From Leptasterias polaris (taxonomy: Eukaryota > Echinodermata > Asteroidea > Forcipulatida > Asteriidae), in contig JAZGTN010000089.1 of the NCBI GenBank assembly GCA_037783415.1, positions 3,472,001-3,536,000 of the forward strand: a stretch of 64,000 bases of DNA, read 5' to 3'. The first letter of the stretch is position 1, and every line of letters begins with the position of its first letter. A program made the translations under genes and the position numbers. Of the stretch, positions 58,624 through 64,000 are shown piece by piece. Below the pieces are notes generated by a model, which searched no databases, was not told the origin of the DNA, and saw only the letters and a list, made by a program, of their open reading frames with translations.

Positions 58624-59629
58624 ACTTAGGCCTAAAACAAAAAAAGGTTATGTTGGCGTAACGGGCCAGAAAAAATAGGGTAGGTCGGTAGGGATTTTTT
58701 ATTTATTATTATTTGTTTTTTCCGTCTACGAAAACGACATGTTTTTTAAATGTTTAAGCCGGTAGTAATACACGATAACAAAATTAAACAAGGCTACACA
58801 CAGCAAATAGTATACTTTTAAACTCTTGATTACATTTAATGACCGCAGATCGACACTTCCCTTGTTCTGTACCTCCATGCTTGAATGAAAACACTTTACG
58901 CTTCGAAACCGGGCGCCATGTTGATGCGAGGGGAGCGTAACCACGGGAAAGGCTTGCGCTGGGAAAAAAATTTCGCGGCCGGGCTGCTGCCGGCCGAGGT
59001 CACAGAATAGTTTACCATTTTTAGAATGTATATTATATCATTTTTGTTTTGTAAAAAATGCTAAAACATTAATTAAAATAATTTATATTGTAACTATATT
59101 TTTTTTTAACACGGAATAAATAGCCAAGTATTTTTGATATTGTATGTAACAGTCCGCGCCGTGCAACAGTCTAGGACGAGGTTACCATGTTTTTCATTGT
59201 AGAGCAGCCTCGTGTTCGCTGAACCAGACTTCCAAGAAAGAAGCACATGTATTCACCATTGTGAAACGCTACGCAGTATATTGGGAGTCGGGTACGCGAC
59301 TATACATGTACAATGTATCGTGGTGCGTCTACATGTATCTCAGCTCCGTATGACACGTTCATTGATATCGCGTCGGGCCGGCCGGCCTACGCAACTGTTC
59401 TGCGTGTTCGTTGTGCAAAACATTGTGCACTCCAAAGTTTCATGCGCGATCGTCAGACAACACAACAATGAGAAACGGTCAGAAATGCTTTCAAAAGTAT
59501 TTATAACTAACTTATATCGAATTTAATTATTAAATTTCTTCCCTTGAAAAAAATAAAAATATCCAGGGTCGGCCCTATTTTTAGGGTCGGTCGGGTTACG
59601 CCAACATAACAAAAAAAATTTTTAGGCCT
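58624..59629. mobile_element. TIR element, about 1 kb, non-coding
   Basis: The left end TTAGGCCTAAAACAAAAAAAGG then TTATGTTGGCGTAACGGG is repeated in inverse at the right end (CGGGTTACGCCAACATAACA then TTTTTAGGCCTTA). CTATTTTTAGGGTCGG matches inversely too. The interior is CpG-rich near 58900-58990 and 59340-59460 but has no convincing frame. Confidence 0.6.
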
Positions 59630-60261
59630 TAGCGTAATTAAGAAACTAGACGATTTTGAGACCTATAACTTCGTAAATAGTAAGATCCCGATCACCTTAG
59701 TCGAATCCACCCAAAAAGTCAAAATAAGTTTTTTATCGATTTTTCAGGTTTTTGGCCCTTCGTGAAATTGCTGATGGTTAATAAGTATGAATTGAATTAA
59801 TCCGGAGGATCCGTTCCAGCATGAAATTTAAAACTGACTGAGCTTTCAGCTTGAAAACTATCAATACATGTCAGTCATGTCATTGTCTTTGAATTGAACA
59901 CACATTTAAAAATTTTAAATTAAACAGGCAATAAACGTGTATATACAGCAATGTAGCGGCGCCTAAGCCTTTCTGCGGTTATAGTACTAAAGTTAACTCA
60001 AATACATCATTATACAAAATTATATTTAAAAATAGGATAAAACGACGACTGCAAACAAATTTTGCGTCGAAAATCACGTGACATATTGATTACTTATTTG
60101 CTATTTATTTATTTATCAAAAAGCTCCCGGCGAATGTTAAACCTATTATACATGCGTGTGGGGCCCACACAAACATTGCTCCATAATGTATCTGCATAAT
60201 TCACTTCAAACGATAACAGCAAACACAATGATTAACTGAAGATGGCCGCCCTAATAATAAT

Positions 60262-60340
60262 ACTAATAATAAAAGAGTATTTATATAGCGCCTTATGCCA
60301 GGCCTCAAGGCGCTTAACACGAAATAAAAACAATATTTTA
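60262..60340. repeat. SINE 3'-end relic
   Basis: AATAATAATAAAAGAGTATTTATATAGCGCCTTATGCCAGGCCTCAAGGCGCTT resembles the TATATAGCGC tail seen in the type I SINEs but lacks a tRNA head. This quoted region spans about 60262-60316 and its details are approximate. Confidence 0.4.
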
Positions 60341-60599
60341 AAAAGCAACACAAAATATAGAAACGGCAGTTTAAAAACCACAAGAAGGATAATAATAAAA
60401 ACTAGTCAAAACCACAAGGAGCAAAACGTAATTAAAAAATTAGTTACTTATACTAAAAACAAAATAAAAAACAACCCTTAAGGAGCACTGCCGCCAGTTA
60501 GCACATCCCTCAAACGTTGACTTACCAACGACTACAATTTTTCAATTTATTATCATCTTCAATTTGACAACTGTTTTGAACATGTTCTCCAGTTCTGCC

Positions 60600-61195
60600 T
60601 ATGTCCAGGGGATCATGGCTGTGCTTCAGTTGGGAGGGTCAGCTTTTCGTGATGGTGACTGTCGATGCGCCTCTTCTCCTACACTGTATAGCCACCTCAG
60701 AGGAAACTGTCAGTTCAACTGAGTGAAGAAGGCTCCTCCTTGACTGTAGACGACTGGGAGCTGGTTGGTAGGCATGACATGAATGGCGGGTGTCCTCGGT
60801 TTGTCTGAGGTGCTCAGTATACTGCTGGCTACTGACCTACGTAGACCAGGTGGGACAATGCCGGCCAGGACATGGAGGCTGTCTACATTCGTTGGTTTTA
60901 GGCAGCCAGTGATCGATCTGCAACTGTCGTTCAGGGCATAGTAAACTGTCTTTGCGTGAGAGGATCTTTCCCCAGACAGGGCAGGCATACTCTGCAGCAG
61001 AGTAGCAAAGCCCAAGAGAAGTTGTCCGGAGCGTGGATGCATTGGCACCCCATGAGGAGTTTGTCAGTTTCCGAAGGTTGTTTCAGGTTCTCACTACCGT
61101 TCACATTGTCAATATGCTGCTTGTACGGGGTACGAGAGTGTCCGGTCCAGGGTGACGCCGAGGGTAAGGTTGGGTCATACTTTGGTAGTGACCCC
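60600..61195 (-). pseudogene. LINE (CR1/Jockey-type) reverse transcriptase C-terminal remnant
   Basis: On the minus strand, split over frames, are blocks DRTLSYKQHIDNV-like (near 61120), then CPVWG-like, then SSHAKTV.YALNDSCRSITG, CLKPTNVDSLHVLAGI and PPGLRRSVAS (about 61000-60800). This is the conserved thumb-to-C-terminus region of LINE reverse transcriptases. Frameshifts and missing upstream domains mark it as dead and 5'-truncated. Confidence 0.65.
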
Positions 61196-61350
61196 GAAAT
61201 AAAAGGTGTCATTTCTATCCAAAGGCTTTATATATGGTAATGGTTGAAAGCATACTGTGACATTATTTCGTCAAATGACCTATTAATGATTAGCAATTAG
61301 TAAAAACATTTATATCTTAGAAAACGAATCATGCACAAATTGTTTCTTAA

Positions 61351-61620
61351 ATTTTTGAGGGATGATGTCCGTTCTCGAATACTGCGGCCAGAGATGCAGT
61401 TGGTACCCGCTGTCCCTTCGCTAAACGTGGATGGATTCTACGCTCGTGTAAAAATATAGGCCTACCGTGACAATTTTCACTTTTTTCTCAGCATGTGGAC
61501 ACTATGTTCAGCCGAAACTTTCACTTGTAACTTTTATCGTATATCTGTCTTGATAATTTTGAAAATAAATCAGCTTGACGTTGAAAAAACCCAAAACAAA
61601 CGATGACCCTATAGGCTACC
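61351..61620. repeat. Dispersed repeat shared with 55741-56056
   Basis: Second copy, same orientation, between the LINE remnant and the kinase gene. Confidence 0.6.
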
Positions 61621-61994
61621 TTTAAACCCTTGGTTCGGTTTTTATAAGTTTGGGATACAACTCGTATATAATCTACATAGCTTCTCGCTCACACTTAATA
61701 AATGCACATCTAATATCGTCCTATAACAATAGCCCTTTATAACTGACATTTCCGTAAAATATAACTACTTTTATAACTAAACAGAGAAATGTAGAGATTA
61801 AAACACGTTTGCAATGTACAATAACCACCCGGACCTTCTGTCTACACGGTTCTTGAAATGTCTAAGTATAGAGGCTGCATATTGTGTAATAATTGATTCA
61901 GGAAATATTGCCAACCACCGTGCTGCAAACCTACACTACCCATTACAAGCATTTTGCCAAGTGACTGAACCTTCATCATCACTTTATTCTCTTC

Positions 61995-64000
61995 TTATTG
62001 GATTCCTCCACACCTGGCTGCACGTTTTTTGAAGTCTCCGGCTGATGGTCGCTTGTCGGATTTTCTGCTCCAGCACTCCTTCAGAAGGCTCAGCAAACCT
62101 CCTGAAATATTGACGTCATTCGGAATCTTCAACTCCACTGCACCTTCGTCACCCGTCACTCGACGTTGCAGCTGTTGCATATTCAACCCAGAGAACGGCT
62201 CCTCCTGACAGATGACTTCCCAAGCCACCAAAGACATGGAGTAGACATCAGCCTTACACATGGCGACTTGGTCTAACTCATCCCCGGCCAAGACCTCAGG
62301 AGCAGAGTATTTCGGTGTACCAACACCCTGAACAACCTTCGCCACAGACTGCGAAGTCTCTGTTTCATTCTTCATCATGCTGAGACCGAAGTCAGAGATC
62401 TTTGCAACCACACCGTCTTGTGGGAAATCCAGTAGGATATTGGTGGACTTGATGTCACAATGTGCCACTGATTTCTGATGCAGATAATCCAAACCATCCG
62501 CCATGCCTGTGATTATCTGGTACTGCTCAGCATCAGAGTAGTCAACCTCTTCCACATGGAGTGACTCGTAGAGACTCTTCTGCATGTACTCCATCACAAT
62601 GGCCAGGTTTGGTGTGACAATACAAGCACCCAGAAACTTTACAATGTGGGGATGATCTAATTGACAGAGGACCTTAACTTCATCCTGGAACTGTCTCAGG
62701 CGTTTTTGAGACACACGTTGCACACGGAGCTTTTTGACCGCAACTACACTACCATCCCACTTGGCAAAGTGTACGTCTCCAAAGCCTCCTTGTCCAATCT
62801 TCTTTCCCAGATTGATCTCTTCGAAGGGTATGATTGGGCCGTCATACTTGAAAAGTCTGACATCTGTTTTAGCGTGTCTGCCTTGGTTTATCTCCTGCCA
62901 TTGCTCTTGCTCTTGTTGACGCCTGATATGATTGAAAACTGTCTCGATCATGTTTTCTTTTTCCTGGTCTGTGACCTGCGGTGCGAAGTCATAATCGCCT
63001 GGTTCCTGTCAAAGCAAAACGTTACATATGTGAACTTAGTTTACAGTGGGTGAAAATAGGAGAAAAGGAAGCATAAAGAAGTAAGCAGAAAAGAATAACA
63101 CGATTGCATCAATTTTGTTCACATTAGTTTTGCACACTGTGGGGTTCGCCAGACCGGATGGGCCATGTTTATTGTCAGCGCTATGAATCCGATAACGAAG
63201 GTGCTTTATAAAACTGATTATGATTTGCTATTTTCCATAGCGATGTGAGTGAATCAAAACTTGAAGCGGGTTATAGTCTGGCCGGTAACCGGTCACTTCG
63301 ACGCCTAGCAAACTCGACACCAGCACTTTCGGCACTTAGTAAACTCGGCACCTGACCAACACGGCTTCCGTACCAATCCGAGTTTTTAGGGTGCCGAGTT
63401 TTCTAAGTGCATGCCAAAAGTGACCCTTTTACTGAGCCAATTAGTTGGAAAAATAAATGAGTTGCTTATCATTTTTATTGTATACACAGGTAACTGACAC
63501 ACAGTACGCCATTATGCTTAAAAATACTTACGTCATCGCAACCGAGTTGAAGGAGTAAATCGTTCATGAAACCTGTTGGCTGATCAGTCTTCTTTTCGGT
63601 TTTGGGCAAGCCCCTCTTTGGAATCTTTTTGCCCACTATGCCAAGCTCTTGATTGACTTTGTTGTCCTTATAGTAGCGGTCTTCAGTTGACGTTTGCCGG
63701 TGATGCGGTGCGGTCCCACGAGGCTTTCCGACACGATCCAGACGCCTGTTTAGGTGGTTATCCACGTAGCAATTATCTGCATCCCCTTGACTTTGCTTGG
63801 ATATAGACATCGACCCCAAGAGGGCGCCAACTCGACCAACGCTTCGGTTGTAGGCGTTGTCTACGTAGGTATCGTGGCTCGACCCACTTGAAGCACCTGA
63901 AGATCGAGACACGGGCATTGAGCCCTTTGGAGCACCAACTCGACCAACGCTTCGGTTGTAGGCGTTGTCTACGTAGGAACCTTGGCTCGAACCGCTTGAA
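61995..64000 (-). CDS. TKL-family protein kinase with YVDN-type N-terminal repeats (3' part, partial)
   Basis: Two exons: 64000(open)-63532 and 63005-61995, joined in phase 0 (GAT GAC|GTAAGT; TTTGACAG|GAA). Last exon (336 codons): leader, then a kinase domain with GQGGFGDV, VAVKK lysine, EVKVL glutamate, catalytic HCDIKSTN, DFGLS, GTPKYSAPEV, ADVYSMSLVAWEV, KRPSAGDF, ending CGGIQ. HRD is changed to HCD (TGT codon), so it is a non-RD-type loop, while D, K, N and the DFG needed for catalysis remain. The upstream exon encodes repeats of the type YVDNAYNRSVGRVGA, CYVDNHLNRRLDRVG and YYKDNKVNQELGIVG, separated by Ser-rich spacers. The two nearest the edge are a near-identical 36-residue (108-bp) duplication. 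It has no transmembrane segment in view. Family placement (TKL, MLK/RIPK/IRAK side) is by motif only. The start lies beyond the window. Confidence 0.85.
63006..63531. other. Intron of the kinase gene
   Basis: Contains a short inverted repeat around GCACTTAGTAAACTCGGCACC (63331) and its inverse GGTGCCGAGTTTTCTAAGTGC (63391), with other copies of AAACTCG.CACC nearby, probably a small MITE. Confidence 0.55.

Overview
The window looks like a piece of an invertebrate deuterostome genome, most likely an echinoderm. This is an inference. The genes have many short exons with GT-AG introns, the proteins align closely with vertebrate orthologs (SEC22B, ZGPAT, C1GALT1), and the non-coding DNA is full of tRNA-headed SINEs, TTAA-flanked MITEs, hairpin elements and one Ty3/gypsy element. 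No bacterial features, rRNA, functional tRNA gene or CRISPR array was seen.

Layout: 1-3.8 kb is mostly non-coding, with one likely first exon of an unidentified minus-strand gene (2137-2227) and a GC-rich promoter. SEC22B (ER-Golgi R-SNARE) is complete on + in five exons (3835-7967), and its first intron has a GC-AG donor. ZGPAT (CCCH zinc finger, Tudor-like region, G-patch, coiled coil) is complete on - in 13 exons (23332 down to 10518), tail-to-tail with SEC22B. A THAP-domain gene (+, from 23714) lies head-to-head with ZGPAT, only 381 bp away. From 26.9 to 34.5 kb is a repeat-rich gap holding a 300-bp hairpin, a decayed galactosyltransferase fragment and a striking inverted-repeat element whose arms carry 42-bp tandem repeats.

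From 34.5 to 53.1 kb lies a C1GALT1-like (core-1 beta-1,3-galactosyltransferase) locus on +. Exons 1 and 2 are present as two divergent cassettes (1a/2a, then 1b/2b), followed by one recognisable terminal exon. All splice phases match, so the cassettes may share the last exon. The intron between 1b and 2b contains a full-length antisense Ty3/gypsy retrotransposon (39301-48743). It has equal-length LTRs that look identical, a 4-bp target duplication, PBS, PPT, open gag and pol frames, and a textbook -1 frameshift signal.

From 53.1 to 62 kb is repeat-rich, with a MITE, hairpins, a TIR element and a LINE reverse-transcriptase remnant. The right end carries the last two exons of a TKL-family protein kinase on - (61995 to beyond 64000). 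Its N-terminal side has YVDN-type repeats and its catalytic loop reads HCD instead of HRD.

The secretory-pathway genes (SEC22B in ER-Golgi fusion, C1GALT1-like enzymes in Golgi O-glycosylation) and the nuclear regulators (ZGPAT, THAP) are not obviously functionally linked. Gene models were built by eye from splice motifs, phases and family similarity.
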